From assembly GCF_028476545.1 (NCBI RefSeq), contig NW_026731904.1, positions 237,501 to 301,500 of the forward strand: a DNA stretch of 64,000 nucleotides. Reading direction: 5' to 3'. The stretch is from Physella acuta (taxonomy: Eukaryota > Mollusca > Gastropoda > Physidae). Positions within the stretch are counted from its first letter, which is position 1; each line of letters starts with the position of its first letter. The position numbers and the translations under genes were made by a program. The notes below the pieces were generated by a model. The model worked only from the letters and a program-made list of their open reading frames with translations. It did not search any database and was not told the origin of the DNA. Shown here in pieces: positions 48,501 to 56,000 of the stretch.

Positions 48501-48793
48501 GTAGTGTGAAAATTTGCCGGGGGTACCATGTTTCACATCACAATAAAAGAATAACTGTAGGTTGTAGAAGTCCGAAACGTTCGAGTTAGTTAGCTAAAAG
48601 GTGTTAGCACTGAATTATGGAAAAAAAATTTTATGAGCAAAAAGTCACTTTTATCAAAAACGTGTATCTTGTATCCTTTAAGTCATTTATTACTTTGCCC
48701 ACAGGATCAAAGCAACATTGACATCCAGCTAGGTGTCACTTCTGCTGGACTAGTGGTCTTTCAAAAAAGTGTCAAAATCAATACTTTTTCATG
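9373..48793 (+). CDS. PTPN4: PTPN4/PTPN3-type protein tyrosine phosphatase, FERM-domain part (eight exons, 3' incomplete)
   Basis: Joined coding exons are 9373-9510, 12770-12883, 13161-13203, 17014-17089, 35862-35959, 36040-36160, 39855-39942 and 48705-48793, giving 255 residues plus two bases of a Trp codon with every phase compatible. The product begins MSIKLASSGSYNVRASE and carries FERM F1 (about 28-98), F2 (about 105-223) and the start of F3 (227 onward). Matches to vertebrate PTPN4 include RWLDP, FRVKF.VSDP, EEYTRY, ILSGKL, VQSELGD, LEMYGVDLH and ARDQSN. Family members are about 900 residues long, with FERM then PDZ then phosphatase domains, act at the membrane and cytoskeleton, and dephosphorylate phosphotyrosine. 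Only the membrane-targeting FERM part is in this window, so catalysis cannot be judged. Invertebrates usually have one gene for the vertebrate PTPN3/PTPN4 pair. FARP and EPB41L proteins share FERM but match the N-terminus less well. Confidence 0.9.
9511..10696. other. Intron 1, left part
   Basis: Intron 1 is 9511-12769. This part is AT-rich with no array. A segment at 10225-10450 (GGTGTCAGGGGCGCTC) resembles 10975-11005 weakly and may be an old dispersed repeat. Confidence 0.5.
10697..10897 (+). repeat. 9-bp minisatellite in intron 1
   Basis: About 22 copies of CAGTTGTCC or CAGTTGTCA. Because the unit is a multiple of three, several frames stay open and give simple peptides (VVP/VVT, LSQ, CPS); these are not genes. 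Confidence 0.9.
10898..11520. other. Intron 1, between two arrays
   Basis: Single-copy-looking DNA; no exon or element recognised. Confidence 0.4.
11521..12330 (+). repeat. 46-48-bp minisatellite in intron 1
   Basis: About 17 copies of a unit reading CTATCCCAAGCTTTGTCCAT then ACAACTCTTACCTATACC then TAACTTTAC. Copies differ mainly in GTCCAT, GTCAT and GTCGT. Confidence 0.92.
12331..12769. other. Intron 1, right end
   Basis: AT-rich, no array, ending in the acceptor TATACTTACAG at 12769. Confidence 0.5.
12770..12883 (+). CDS. PTPN4: PTPN4-like exon 2 (residues 47-84)
   Basis: Encodes KRGKAQQLLDRVFEHLELVE then KDYFGLQYMDQSPGDDTL. The L-x-E-x-D-Y-F-G-L segment is a classical FERM F1 signature. 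The donor TTG|GTACTT is weaker than the others in the gene. Phase 0 at both ends. Confidence 0.88.
13161..13203 (+). CDS. PTPN4: PTPN4-like exon 3 (residues 85-98)
   Basis: A 43-bp exon encoding RWLDPLKTIKKQCR plus one base. The acceptor is TTTCTTACAG and the donor AG|GTAAGG. W-L-D-x-x-K-x-I-x-K-Q is the conserved end of the FERM F1 lobe. Intron 2 is only 277 bp. Confidence 0.88.
13204..13673. other. Intron 3, left part
   Basis: AT-rich; no array or exon recognised before the hAT insertion. Confidence 0.4.
13674..14402 (+). mobile_element. Internally deleted hAT DNA transposon with target duplication
   Basis: The element proper is 13682-14394. It starts CAGGGGTGGGCAAAG and ends TTGCCCACCCCTG, a terminal inverted repeat. 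It is flanked on both sides by the 8-bp TGCTAGAT (13674-13681 and 14395-14402), the hAT signature. At 713 bp it is far shorter than an autonomous copy. Two transposase pieces remain: an N-terminal BED-finger-like part (13951-14118; KKRKIGDECRVFNEEW, KAVCLLCHE, then a stop) and a C-terminal part in another frame (14121-14309; YEDVIYHNSGRWLSLGKV). The middle is missing. The peptides resemble the hAT transposase domesticated in vertebrate GTF2IRD2/ZBED-type genes. A C-run at about 14322-14340 is a later expansion. Confidence 0.88.
14410..15070 (+). repeat. Dispersed repeat R2, copy in intron 3
   Basis: Begins GATGTGACTTTTCCAAATTT and ends with CAAAAGGTGACTATG followed by ACTAGAC. The same two landmarks in the same order occur at 41390-41800, and partial copies start at about 32115 and 36200. 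The class is unknown and no protein is seen. It contains the 33-bp array below. Confidence 0.5.
14639..14903 (+). repeat. 33-bp minisatellite inside R2
   Basis: Eight copies of CATGCTAGATTCTCTATAGC then CTAATTTAGCTAT. At the matching place the R2 copy at about 41655 has a single CTAGCTAAAGCCTTATTTTG, so the expansion seems specific to this copy. Confidence 0.88.
15116..15256 (+). repeat. 47-bp triplicate in intron 3
   Basis: Three copies of a unit beginning CAATCACAGGCTTACTGATT, nearly identical. Confidence 0.9.
15257..16100. other. Intron 3, no exon seen
   Basis: AT-rich. About 15715-15775 is the diverged reverse complement of the dispersed scrap at 2776-2820. Confidence 0.45.
16101..16283 (+). 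repeat. 23-bp minisatellite in intron 3
   Basis: Eight essentially identical copies of GTAGGTCCCACCTG followed by TTTATAGTG. Each copy holds the small hairpin AGGT-CCC-ACCT and a donor-like GGTAGGT. Confidence 0.92.
16288..16766 (+). repeat. 50-52-bp minisatellite in intron 3
   Basis: About 9-10 copies of a unit beginning GTTTGGGGTCCTGAATGTAC, with a CCATATAG/CCAATCTAG alternation. It follows directly on the 23-bp array. Confidence 0.9.
17014..17089 (+). CDS. PTPN4: PTPN4-like exon 4 (residues 99-124)
   Basis: Encodes the split Gly, then PVYEFYFRVKFYVSDPSKL and AEEYT, and two bases of an Arg codon. FRVKF-x-V-S-D-P is the FERM F1/F2 junction. Acceptor TTGTTATTGCAG, donor AAG|GTAATA. Confidence 0.9.
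17090..17796. other. Intron 4, left part
   Basis: AT-rich. A doubled segment at about 17670-17780 shares TGTCAACATGAC and TCAAGGCTCTAAAAAT, just before the large array. Confidence 0.5.
19780..25000 (+). repeat. Higher-order tandem duplication, period 2897 bp, in the large array
   Basis: Distinct variant orders recur exactly 2897 bp apart: positions 19790, 20024, 20301, 21111 and 21590 match 22687, 22921, 23198, 24008 and 24487. The rare AAAAGCAAG variant at about 21922 recurs at about 24819. Part of the same block appears a third time about 4114 bp further on (24008 to 28122, 24487 to 28601). Outer limits are approximate. Confidence 0.8.
30250..31350 (+). repeat. Higher-order duplication, period 700 bp, in the large array
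   Basis: The variant order at 30296-30647 recurs at 30996-31347, a shift of 700 bp. A separate shift of 555 bp links 27141-27455 with 27696-28010, and one of 583 bp links 21590 with 22173. Confidence 0.7.
31966..32381. other. Intron 4 spacer with R2 fragment
   Basis: About 32115-32230 begins GATGTAACTTTTCCACTTTT and resembles the start of R2. No exon recognised. Confidence 0.4.
32382..32986 (+). repeat. 61-bp minisatellite in intron 4
   Basis: About nine to ten copies, the outer ones incomplete, of a unit beginning CGGCGTGTCAACTTACTTTG and continuing GCCGTGTGAATGTGC. Central copies are identical. Confidence 0.92.
32987..34766. other. Intron 4 spacer
   Basis: AT-rich. It contains a doubled 33-bp segment with GTATTGTACATTTGGCTATA at about 34195 and 34228. 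Several T-runs and A-runs. No exon or known element recognised. Confidence 0.4.
34767..35886 (+). repeat. 56-bp minisatellite made of the exon 5 splice acceptor
   Basis: Exactly 20 copies of 56 bp (1120 bp). The unit reads CAATTTTAAATATCTAGACA then TCTATTTTCAGATATCACTT then TTTTCTACAAGTCAAG. It includes a complete 3' splice site (TCTATTTTCAG) and the first 25 exonic bases of exon 5 (codons for YHFFLQVK). Only the last copy runs on into the rest of exon 5. Copies are almost identical, with isolated changes at about 35545 and 35680-35693. The array therefore presents 20 near-identical acceptors in a row. Confidence 0.93.
35862..35959 (+). CDS. PTPN4: PTPN4-like exon 5 (residues 124-157)
   Basis: Encodes YHFFLQVKRDILSGKL then VCPDQIAVLLASYAVQ, the FERM F2 core. 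The first 25 bases are the tail of the last 56-bp repeat. The acceptor is TCTATTTTCAG at 35861; the phase (exon 4 ends in AG of an Arg codon) and the PTPN4 alignment (EEYTRY then FLQ) fix this choice. Donor CAGT|GTAAGT. Confidence 0.9.
36040..36160 (+). CDS. PTPN4: PTPN4-like exon 6 (residues 157-197)
   Basis: Encodes ELGDFNIEEHKDGYLSGF then LFIPNQSEEFEKQVAEKHKH and H. The Ser before ELGD is split across the 80-bp intron 5. The donor is CATCACAG|GTAAAT, the template of the intron 6 array. Confidence 0.9.
36200..36360 (+). repeat. R2 fragment in intron 6
   Basis: Shares AGCTGATTT, TGCAATTTTCCTC and the CGATTTT phrases with about 41390-41500. Confidence 0.45.
36375..36610 (+). mobile_element. 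Candidate tRNA-derived SINE
   Basis: Has an A-box-like TAGGTCAAACGG (36388) and a B-box-like AGTTCAAACTC (36421) at tRNA-like spacing, followed by a body with GATAGCCACTCTTTTAGAAG and CTGCTGCCTTGTAG. Its right end is not sharp. The body is unlike the SINE at 9.1-9.3 kb. Confidence 0.45.
36850..39150 (+). repeat. 21/26-bp minisatellite made of the exon 6 splice donor
   Basis: About 100 copies, alternating irregularly between GTAAAAACACAAGCACCACA+G (21 bp) and a 26-bp form with GTAAACCTAAAACACAAGC then ACCACAG. The unit matches the exon 6 / intron 6 border: AAAAACATAAGCATCACAG|GTAAAT in the gene versus AAAAACATAAGCACCACAG|GTAAA in many repeat copies. Each copy thus carries a good 5' splice-site consensus, CACAG|GTAAA. 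A few copies read CTCAG, CAGATAAA or CATGTAAA. Confidence 0.93.
39151..39854. other. Intron 6, right end
   Basis: Contains three CACAGGTATTATT-like words at 39270-39305; a copy of the G-rich dispersed scrap seen at window start (GTAGACTTTC to GAGATGCCTGGAAGAAACT, 39428-39524); and an isolated AAACACAAGCACCACA at about 39754. Ends with acceptor TCTTGTCACAG. Confidence 0.5.
39855..39942 (+). CDS. PTPN4: PTPN4-like exon 7 (residues 197-226)
   Basis: Encodes GQTPADAESQFLEKAKRLEM then YGVDLHNAR; the preceding Arg is split. LEMYGVDLH ends the F2 lobe and is a FERM hallmark. The donor is CCAGG|GTAGGT and is immediately the first unit of a tandem array. Confidence 0.9.
39943..40811 (+). repeat. 32-bp minisatellite made of the exon 7 splice donor
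   Basis: 27 copies of GTATGTCTGTTCATTGTTAC then CTTTGCACCAGG, two copies one base shorter. Copy 1 starts exactly at the intron 7 donor (GTAGGT), and each later copy repeats CCAGG|GTATGT, matching the exon end GCCAGG|GTAGGT. All three forward frames remain open through the array because the unit lacks stops. Confidence 0.93.
40812..41380. other. Intron 7 spacer
   Basis: AT-rich single-copy-looking sequence; no exon found. Confidence 0.4.
41381..41845 (+). repeat. Dispersed repeat R2, copy in intron 7
   Basis: Same landmarks as 14410-15070: GTGACTTTTCCAGTTTTTAG, then TTTCTCTCTGCTTC and GCAAAAGGTGACTATGGGGA with ACTAGAC. No internal tandem expansion here. Confidence 0.5.
41846..41935 (+). repeat. 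R1 fragment leading into the 36/46-bp array
   Basis: The segment GGGGGCTCCTGAGTGTGCCC then CTCTACATCCCTGACAC and AAAGTGTGTTCTACCTC aligns with R1 at 6625-6690 (CGCCCCTATACGTCACTGAC, AAGTGTGTTCTACCTCG). Confidence 0.55.
41908..45865 (+). repeat. 36/46-bp minisatellite in intron 7
   Basis: About 100 copies. The 36-bp unit is GTTCTACCTCACTATTATAG then AGGCTATCATACACCA; the 46-bp form adds TGCCAAAGTG in front. The 46-36-36 order forms a 118-bp higher-order unit between about 43750 and 44450. A 550-bp block with a specific pattern of GGCTTTC variants is repeated (44766-45315 and 45316-45865). Long open frames on both strands are products of the repeat. Confidence 0.94.
45866..47191. other. Intron 7 spacer
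   Basis: AT-rich with a C-rich patch at 46735-46765. No exon or recognised element. Confidence 0.4.
47192..48190 (+). repeat. 56-bp AT-rich minisatellite with octamer motif
   Basis: About 18 copies of AAAGTAAATAAACTAAGTAT then AATTTTAAAACAACAAATAA then AAGAGTATATGCAAAT. Most copies contain ATGCAAAT, the POU-factor octamer; a few have ACGCAAAT or GTGCAAAT. Confidence 0.92.
48191..48704. other. Intron 7, right end
   Basis: Single-copy-looking; ends in acceptor TTACTTTGCCCACAG. Confidence 0.5.
48705..48793 (+). CDS. PTPN4: PTPN4-like exon 8 (residues 227-255 and split Trp)
   Basis: Encodes DQSNIDIQLGVTSAGLVVF then QKSVKINTFS, the first strands of the FERM F3 (PH-like) lobe; ARDQSN across the exon 7/8 junction is identical in PTPN4. 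The donor is CATG|GTAAGC, splitting a Trp codon. No later exon was found in the window. Confidence 0.9.
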
Positions 48794-48826
48794 GTAAGCC
48801 CAACTGGTTGAACTTTAATTTTAAAT

Positions 48827-50341
48827 ATATTTTAAATTTATTTAGCTTTGAGCCCATGGATATTTTAAATTAATTTAGCTTTTGAGCCCATGGATATTTT
48901 AAATTAATTTAGCTTTTGAGCCCATGGATATTTTAAATTTATTCACTTTTGAGCCCATGGATATTTTAAATTAATTTAGCTTTTGAGCCCATGGATATTT
49001 TAAATTAATTTAGCTTTTGAGCCCATGGATATTTTAAATTTATTTAGCTTTGAACCCATGGATATTTTAAATTTATTTAGCTTTGAGCCCATGAATATTT
49101 TAAATTAATTTAGTTTTTGAGCCCATGGATATTTTAAATTTATTCACTTTTGAGCCCATGGATATTTTAAATTAATTTAGCTTTTGAGCCCATGGATATT
49201 TTAAATTAATTTAGCTTTTGATCCCATGGATATTTTAAATTTATTTAGCTTTGAGCCCATGGATATTTTAAATTTATTTAGCTTTGAGCCCATGGATATT
49301 TTAAATTAATTTAGCTTTTGAGCCCATGGATATTTTAAATTAATTTAGCTTTTGAGCCCATGGATATTTTAAATTAATTTAGCTTTTGAGCCCATGGATA
49401 TTTTAAATTAATTTAGCTTTTGAGCCCATGGATATTTTAAATTTATTCACTTTTGAGCCCATGGATATTTTAAATTAATTTAGCTTTTGAGCCCATGGAT
49501 ATTTTAAATTAATTTAGCTTTTGAGCCCATGGATATTTTAAATTTATTTAGCTTTGAGCCCATGGATATTTTAAGTTAATTCACTTTTGAGCCCATGGAT
49601 ATTTTAAATTAATTTAGCTTTTGAGCCCATGGATATTTTAAATTAATTTAGCTTTTGAGCCCATGGATATTTTAAATAAATTTATCTTTTGAGCCCATGG
49701 ATATTTTTAATTAATTTAGCTTTTGAACCCATGGATATTTTAAATTAATTTAGCTTTTGAGCCCATGGATATTTTAAATTAATTTAGCTTTTGAGCCCAT
49801 GGATATTTTAAATTAATTTAGCTTTTGAGCCCATGGATATTTTAAATTAATTTAGCTTTTGAGCCCATGGATATTTTAAATTAATTTAGCTTTTGAGCCC
49901 ATGGATATTTTAAATTTATTCACTTTTGAGCCCATGGATATTTTAAATTAATTTAGCTTTTGAGCCCATGGATATTTTAAATTAATTCATTTTTGAGCCC
50001 ATGGATATTTTAAATTAATTCATTTTTGAGCCCATGGATATTTTAAGTTAATTCACTTTTGAGCCCATGGATATTTTAAGTTAATTCACTTTTGAGCCCA
50101 TGGATATTTTAAATTAATTCACTTTTGAGCCCATGGATATTTTAAATTAATTTAGCTTTTGAGCCCATGGATATTTTAAATTTTTTTAGCTTTGAGCCCA
50201 TGGATATTTTAAATTAATTCATTTTTGAGCCCATGGATATTTTAAATTAATTCATTTTTGAGCCCATGGATATTTTAAGTTAATTCACTTTTGAGCCCAT
50301 GGATATTTCAAGTTAATTCACTTTTGAGCCCATGGATATTT
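48827..50341 (+). repeat. 33-36-bp minisatellite at the start of intron 8
   Basis: About 44 copies of CTTTTGAGCCCATGGATATT then TTAAATTAATTTAG, with TTCACTTTTG and TTTATTTAGC variants. It starts only about 30 bp after the exon 8 donor. Confidence 0.92.
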
Positions 50342-50608
50342 CTATCGGAGCTGACAGACATGAGAGCAGTTGTTAAGTCTTTGAACAAAATGCTTTGAAC
50401 TAAAGGAGCTCGTCAGATGGACATTTTTTTCTTTTAACTTTTTTCCCCTTTTTAAAGGGAGTAGTTAGCTCTTCACTGCTATGTACAATATATATACATA
50501 CTTAATAGGTTAAACATTGTATTTTCCCAACACTGTGTTGGTTTCATATACTGGGCTGCCAGCTTGAAAGATTTTGCCTGAAATTTTTTCAATTAAACTT
50601 CTCTGAGA
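50342..50608. other. Intron 8 spacer
   Basis: No array, exon or element recognised. Confidence 0.4.
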
Positions 50609-50747
50609 AGGGGGAGGTTTGTGTAATTTTAACAACCACAATAAAAAAAAATGTATTCTTGAAACTAAATTTTGATAGAAGGCAAAATTTAGTTTCAAGA
50701 ATACATTTTTTTTATTGTGGTTGTTAAAATTACACAAACCTCCCCCT
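50609..50747. repeat. Near-perfect palindrome, 65-bp arms
   Basis: 50609-50673 is the reverse complement of 50684-50747 apart from one A in an A-run, with a 10-base loop (GATAGAAGGC). It is followed by a pyrimidine-rich stretch to 50878. It may be a small foldback element or a cloning or assembly artefact. Confidence 0.85.
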
Positions 50748-51076
50748 CCATTTCTACACCTCCCGCCATTTAAACATCTCCCCCATTTAAACACCTCCCC
50801 CACCCCTGCAACACCCCCCCCTCACCTACCCAATGCTTCCCCCTCTATTTTAACACCTCCCCCACCCTTTCTCTCCTATTTTGATAGAAAAATATAATTA
50901 CCTCTTCATTGGACTTGAGAGTGTGCACAATGATTCTTATCAACTACATATAATCTATATTTATTTTTATGAGCCTTTTAAAGTGTTTTCTTTCATTTTA
51001 TTTAATTATAATATATTAAATTTTGAATGGCAAAAAAAAAATCACCATAAGTTAAATGTTGAAAAGAAAAATTATT

Positions 51077-52243
51077 ATATACTAGCGTACCCGTCCCCGC
51101 ACGTTGCCGCGGAAATAGAAGAAAGTCCGATGAAATATGTAAGAAGGGTTTCATCCAAGCGTTACCAATCCTATATTCTTAGTTTTCTAAAAGTGAGTGA
51201 ATTAAATGTGTCAGAGATGTAGAGGGGCGCTATCAGGAGCCCCCCCACCCCCTCAATTACACTACAGCATAGGCGCAGCGTACGGCCCATGGCTCCTTAA
51301 AACTAACAGGCACCATCGTGCTCATAGGATAACCCAGCGTGCCAAATAGCATCCTGTTAACAATGATGCAGATTTCGCCATTTGCTAAAGTGACAGGATT
51401 TTTTTCTTTAACACGTAAAAAAATTTATTTGACGCGTTTGAAACATCAGTGTGACTGATGCAATATGTTAGCGGTACTAATGGTCTATTATTAGATGCTC
51501 GATCTGAATTTCTGATTGGATTGTATAAAAATAAATGCTAATTGCATCATTCCCAAAGTGACGAAACTGTTTGGATTTTTTTACGGACAAAAAGAAACAT
51601 CCCAGTTAATAATCTAACATTGGTTATTTTTCTGATTATTAAAATAAAACACATTACACGGCCCTCAGCGGCCCTTGGGGGCCGAAACAGAAATTTTTAT
51701 TTGCAGCCAAATCGCACCCTACCAGGGCACTGGCGGACATGCCTGATTCAATTTAGTAAGCGTTTGTAACGCCCCATCCTTTCTATTGTCTATTACACTG
51801 TTTAGACCAAACGTAGTCGCCATGGCGCTCGTGGGAAAGACCAGGGCGCCAAATCACATCCTGCCGGGGGTCTGCCCATGCAAAATTTTTATATACCGTA
51901 CATAGAGAAAAATCACACCCTCCCGTTGCACCACCCTTGCGAAATTAAAAACGATTTTTTTATAGAACCCTTCCCTAGAGTGTTATAATGAACTCACCAA
52001 AGTCTCATGCCTATCGGATGAATAGTGTCAAACCAAAATTGACTTTTATTTTTATATACTGCATATAGAGAAAAAACAAATTGCGCCCTGTCGTGGCGTC
52101 ACCCCTGCAAATTAGAATATTTTTTCTGCAGAAACCTCCCCAGAAATATCCACAACAACTTCCCAAAGTTTCATGCCGATGTGATGTAGTAATATATAAA
52201 AGACAAACACAAACACACATACATTGTTTTTTATATATATAGT
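51077..52243 (-). repeat. Dispersed repeat R1, longest uninterrupted copy, minus orientation
   Basis: Read on the minus strand, this matches 3381-3500, 5280-5813 and 6440-6860 in the same order. Its ends read TATATACTAG at the left and TATATATAG at the right. Near the right end a paired motif (AGTCTCATGCCTATCGGATG and AAGTTTCATGCCGATGTGAT) recurs within the element. No transposase or reverse transcriptase is visible. Confidence 0.6.
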
Positions 52244-52283
52244 TTACTAACTTCCCAATTCCATAGAGCTGCCATCTGATAAG

Positions 52284-52398
52284 AAAATAATTTAATTCAA
52301 TATGAGTGTTTAGCTACAAAAATAATTTAATTCAATATGAGTGTTTAGCTACAAAAATAATTTAATTCAATATGAGTGTTTAGCTACAAAAATAATTT
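52284..52398 (+). repeat. 35-bp triplicate in intron 8
   Basis: Three copies plus a partial of AAAATAATTTAATTCAATAT then GAGTGTTTAGCTAC. Confidence 0.9.
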
Positions 52399-53068
52399 AT
52401 CCATTGGGAGTAATTTTCTAGACCTGACAATAATCCATTGTAAAGTCATGAGCAATAGCTTGACAATAACAATGTGGACAGATTCTGTGCAGCTTATGAA
52501 AAGAATCCATTGAGGGTATAGAGGGAAAATTGCCTGCAGACTGTCATTATAAACTAGAAATCAGGAACATAACCTTGGTTGTAAACTGACTATCTTAGAA
52601 AAGGTACATTTAACAGAAGAGACCAAAAACTTATTATTTTATTCATATTTGTTGTTACTATAATACTTTCTGAAAAAATATGTAAGGAAACTTTTTACTT
52701 ATAACGCTATAGCATTTAAAATACACTTTTATGATTTGACCAAAATATAGCAAATTTAAAAAGTTTGTTGTTTAGGGAGATGTCATTTCTCTTGCAGCCA
52801 TGTAGACTTAATTTTTTTGGGTCCACTTAATCATTTTGTACTTTGATAGTATTTAGTGGCAATGTGTCCTGCAGGGGAGGGGTGGATTCCTGAACTAATC
52901 TTGTTAGGGTTAACAATGGGATATATTCTATTATTTTTCATATGGAATTATTACCTCTTGAACTTTGTATGTTTGTGAGTCAATGAAACTTCTGACAGCT
53001 CCCTTATTTAAAGTCTAACTTTTCATAGAAAAGTGAAGATGAGACTGATAAAAGATGAGAAAGTTTAA
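52399..53068. other. Intron 8 spacer
   Basis: AT-rich; no exon recognised. Confidence 0.4.
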
Positions 53069-56000
53069 ATAGAGTGTCTGGTAGCTGGAACATGCAACAG
53101 CTCTAATAGAGTGTCTGGTAGCTGGAACATGCAACAGCTCTAATAGAGTGTCTGTTAGCTGGAACATGCAACAGCTCTAATAGAGTGTCTGGTAGCTGGA
53201 ACATGCAACAGCTCTAATAGAGTGTCTGGTAGCTGGAACATGCAACAGCTCTAATAGAGTGTCTGGTAGCTGGAACATGCAACAGCTCTAATAGAGTGTC
53301 TGGTAGCTGGAACATGCAACAGCTCTAATAGAGTGTCTGGTAGCTGGAACATGCAACAGCTCAGAGTGTCTGGTAGCTGGAACATGCAACAGCTCTAATA
53401 GAGTGTCTGGTAGCTGCAACATGCAACAGCTCTAATAGAGTGTCTGGTAGTTGGAACATGCAACAGCTCAGAGTGTCTGGTAGCTGGAACATGCAACAGC
53501 TCTAATAGAGTGTCTGGTAGCTGGAACATGCAACAGCTCTAATAGAGTGTCTGGTAGTTGGAACATGCAACAGCTCTAATAGAGTATCTGGTAGCTGGAA
53601 CATGCAACAGCTCTAATAGAGTGTCTGGTAGTTGGAACATGCAACAGCTCAGAGTATCTGGTAGCTGGAACATGCAACAGCTCTAATAGAGTGTCTGGTA
53701 GCTGGAACATGCAACAGCTCTAATAGAGTGTCTGGTAGCTGGAACATGCAACAGCTCTAATAGAGTGTCTGGTAGCTGGAACATGCACCAGCTCTAATAG
53801 AGTGTCTGGTAGTTGGAACATGCAACAGCTGTAATAGAGTGTCTGGTAGTTGGAACATGCAACAGCTCTAATAGAGTGTCTGGTAGTTGGAACATGCAAC
53901 AGCTCTAATAGAGTGTCTGGTAGCTGGAACATGTAACAGCTCTAATAGAGTGTCTGTTAGCTGGAACATGCAACAGCTCTAATAGAGTGTCTGGTAGCTG
54001 GAACATGCAACAGCTCTAATAGAGTGTCTGGTAGCTGGAACATGCAACAGCTCTAATAGAGTGTCTGGTAGCTGGAACATGCAACAGCTGTTATAGAATG
54101 TCTGGTAGTTGGAACATGCAACAGCTCTAATAGAGTGTCTGGTAGCTGGAACATGCAACAGCTCTAATAGAGTGTCTGGTAGCTGGAACATGCAACAGCT
54201 CTAATAGAGTGTCTGGTAGTTGGAACATGCAACAGCTCAGAGTGTCTGGTAGCTGGAACATGCAACAGCTCTAATAGAGTGTCTGGTAGCTGGAACATGC
54301 AACAGCTCTAATAGAGTGTCTGGTAGCTGGAACATGCAACAGCTGTAATAGAGTGTCTGGTAGTTGGAACATGCAACAGCTCTAATAGAGTGTCTGGTAG
54401 CTGGAACATGCAACAGCTCTAATAGAGTGTCTGGTAGCTGGAACATGCAACAGCTCTAATAGAGTGTCTGGTAGTTGGAACATGCAACAGCTCAGAGTGT
54501 CTGGTAGCTGGAACATGCAACAGCTCTAATAGAGTCTCTGGTAGCTGGAACATGCAACAGCTCTAATAGAGTCTCTGGTAGCTGGAACATGCAACAGCTC
54601 TAATAGAGTGTCTGGTAGTTGGAACATGCAACAGCTCAGAGTGTCTGGTAGCTGGAACATGCAACAGCTCAGAGTGTCTGGTAGCTGGAACATGCAACAG
54701 CTCTAATAGAGTGTCTGGTAGCTGGAACATGCAACAGCTCTAATAGAGTGTCTGGTAGTTGGAACATGCAACAGCTCAGAGTGTCTGGTAGCTGGAACAT
54801 GCAACAGCTCTAATAGAGTGTCTGGTAGCTGGAACATGCAACAGCTCTAATAGAGTGTCTGGTAGTTGGAACATGCAACAGCTCTAATAGAGTGTCTGGT
54901 AGCTGGAACATGCAACAGCTCTAATAGAGTGTCTGGTAGCTGGAACATGCAACAGCTCTAATAGAGTGTCTGGTAGTTGGAACATGCAACAGCTCTAATA
55001 GAGTGTCTGGTAGCTGGAACATGCAACAGCTCTAATAGAGTGTCTGGTAGTTGGAACATGCAACAGCTCTAATAGAGTGTCTGGTAGTTGGAACATGCAA
55101 CAGCTCTAATAGAGTGTCTGGTAGCTGGAACATGCACCAGCTCTAATAGAGTGTCTGGTAGCTGCAACATGCAACAGCTCAGAGTGTCTGGTAGTTGGAA
55201 CATGCAACAGCTCTAATAGAGTGTCTGGTAGCTGGAACATGCAACAGCTCAGAGTGTCTGGTAGCTGGAACATGCAACAGCTCTAATAGAGTGTCTGGTA
55301 GCTGCAACATGCAACAGCTCTAATAGAGTGTCTGGTAGTTGGAACATGCAACAGCTCAGAGTGTCTGGTAGCTGGAACATGCAACAGCTCTAATAGAGTG
55401 TCTGGTAGCTGGAACATGCAACAGCTCTAATAGAGTGTCTGGTAGTTGGAACATGCAACAGCTCTAATAGAGTATCTGGTAGCTGGAACATGCAACAGCT
55501 CTAATAGAGTGTCTGGTAGTTGGAACATGCAACAGCTCAGAGTATCTGGTAGCTGGAACATGCAACAGCTCTAATAGAGTGTCTGGTAGCTGGAACATGC
55601 AACAGCTCTAATAGAGTGTCTGGTAGCTGGAACATGCAACAGCTCTAATAGAGTGTCTGGTAGCTGGAACATGCAACAGCTCTAATAGAGTGTCTGGTAG
55701 CTGGAACATGCAACAGCTCTAATAGAGTGTCTGGTAGCTGGAACATGCAACAGCTCTAATAGAGTGTCTGGTAGCTGGAACATGCAACAGCTCAGAGTGT
55801 CTGGTAGTTGGAACATGCAACAGCTCTAATAGAGTGTCTGGTAGCTGGAACATGCAACAGCTCAGAGTGTCTGGTAGCTGGAACATGCAACAGCTCTAAT
55901 AGAGTGTCTGGTAGCTGGAACATGCAACAGCTCAGAGTGTCTGGTAGCTGGAACATGCAACAGCTCTAATAGAGTGTCTGGTAGCTGCAACATGCAACAG

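Noticed and set aside
9373-48793. FARP1/2 or EPB41L5 as identity of the FERM gene
   Set aside because: These share RGQTP and LEMYG words, but the N-terminal YNVRASE, EEYTRY, QSELGD and ARDQSN segments fit PTPN4 best.
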